Shown here one piece after another: positions 34,268-34,985 of a stretch of DNA of 34,985 nt. The notes below the pieces were generated by a model, which was given only the letters and a program-made list of their open reading frames with translations, was not told the origin of the DNA and did not search any database. A program made the position numbers and the translations under genes. Numbering within the stretch: the stretch's first letter is position 1; each line of letters begins with the position of its first letter. Source of the stretch: Clostridia bacterium (GTDB taxonomy: Bacteria; Bacillota; Clostridia; Oscillospirales; CAG-272); NCBI GenBank assembly GCA_017631325.1, contig JAGBTM010000004.1:1-34985 (forward strand), in the 5' to 3' direction.

Positions 34268-34985
34268 ATGAAAGACGAAATTACTTTTCCAAAAATGAAA
34301 GCCGCTATTCAAAAAACAGGCGGGTTGTTTTATCAGTATAGACCTTGCAAACGAGAAGCAACTACTATATATGATATAGAAAACATTCGTCACGATGTTG
34401 TATATGCGCGTACTCCACTGCAAATGAACGATCCGTACGATTCATCGGTAGGGTTTTCTACAGAAAAAATCTGCGATGAAGTAATAGATTTGGTTTTAGA
34501 CTCTGCTGAGGTTTCTGCTACTGATAACGTTAAACTTTTACTTAAATATCTTATAAAGTACAGAATGCTCGGTAAAATAGCAGATTTTATTTTGGCATTG
34601 AACAAATTGAAAAGATACATAACAAAAAAGTGTGTTATCAATCATATAAGCTCAGATAATGCAGCACAATATTTTGCAGCGAACTATAAAAAGCTCTTCA
34701 AGGATAGTCCCAGCGAGATAAAAAAGGTCTTTAATGCAGAAGCGTTTCTTGTGTTTTCACTTGTAATTAGCGATTATAAAGAGGTTGATATTGACGAGAA
34801 AACCCTTTTAGATACGTTAAAACTTGAGGATATGATTAAGGAGCTAGAAGCCACTATCGAAAAAGTAAAAAACGATATCTATCTTCCTTTTCTACGAGAT
34901 TATTTATCGAAAATAACAATCACATGCTTTAGTGCAAGTGGCTGGAATAATCAATTAATGTGGTCGCATTATGCGAACTCATATA
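34268..34985 (+). CDS. DUF2971 family protein, 3' end outside window
   Basis: This partial gene gives 239 residues before the window ends. AAAGGAG lies just before the ATG, 13 bases after the repressor stop, so the two are co-transcribed. A PLQMNDPYD segment near residue 52 and the terminal CFSASGWNNQLMWSHYANSY segment match the DUF2971 pattern (a Cys-Phe-Ser block, then LMW-HYA). The function is unknown; relatives occur in mobile and defence-rich regions. The repressor next to it could keep it silent until DNA damage. Confidence 0.8.
   Translation, partial: MKDEITFPKMKAAIQKTGGLFYQYRPCKREATTIYDIENIRHDVVYARTPLQMNDPYDSSVGFSTEKICDEVIDLVLDSAEVSATDNVKLLLKYLIKYRMLGKIADFILALNKLKRYITKKCVINHISSDNAAQYFAANYKKLFKDSPSEIKKVFNAEAFLVFSLVISDYKEVDIDEKTLLDTLKLEDMIKELEATIEKVKNDIYLPFLRDYLSKITITCFSASGWNNQLMWSHYANSY

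Overview
The window looks like a chromosome segment of an uncultured, probably gut-associated member of the Clostridia. Supporting signs are a Gram-positive style secG followed by rnr, a split class I fumarase, small clostridial families (DUF6774-like and DUF6809-like proteins), consensus sigma-A type promoters, strong Shine-Dalgarno sites and many U-tract terminators. No rRNA or species marker is present, so this is inference from gene content.

Bases 1-15115 are ordinary housekeeping and sugar-related genes, mostly on the minus strand: a polysaccharide deacetylase-like protein and L-rhamnose isomerase, an AMP-forming acyl-CoA ligase, the tRNA adenosine deaminase tadA, a CPBP membrane protease next to RNase R, secG, a DUF4838 glycosidase-like protein and a GNAT acetyltransferase (both plus strand), a two-subunit iron-sulfur fumarase/tartrate dehydratase, a small DUF6774-like protein and a PAP2 phosphatase.

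Bases 15116-16800 form a junction. It holds a 152-bp direct repeat about 95% identical between its two copies. Between the copies lies a ~0.79-kb segment bounded by 18-bp terminal inverted repeats, carrying a rod-shaped (6S-like) RNA candidate and a cysteine-rich 69-aa gene. Beside the second copy is a truncated tRNA 3' end with its terminator, the classic scar of an integrated element. The DNA to the right is visibly richer in A+T.

Bases 17194-33417 are the most interesting part: one co-directional block of eight genes, starting with a near-consensus promoter and ending with a strong terminator. In order: an HTH protein; a 3003-aa exported protein with about 37 copies of a ~62-aa repeat and a C-terminal membrane anchor; a three-helix membrane protein with a large helical cytoplasmic domain; a VWA protein with a damaged MIDAS; a PP2C phosphatase; a divergent protein kinase; a TerY-like VWA protein with an intact MIDAS; and a zinc-ribbon membrane protein. 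Most junctions overlap or are separated by a few bases. VWA, PP2C and kinase together match the TerY-P phosphorylation triad known from tellurite-resistance-type (Ter) gene neighbourhoods. Here it is joined to a giant surface protein and no TerD or TerC is present. My inference is an outside-to-inside (or inside-to-outside) signalling or adhesion system.

The right end has a LexA-like S24 repressor with its own consensus promoter and candidate operators, followed by a DUF2971 gene cut by the window edge.
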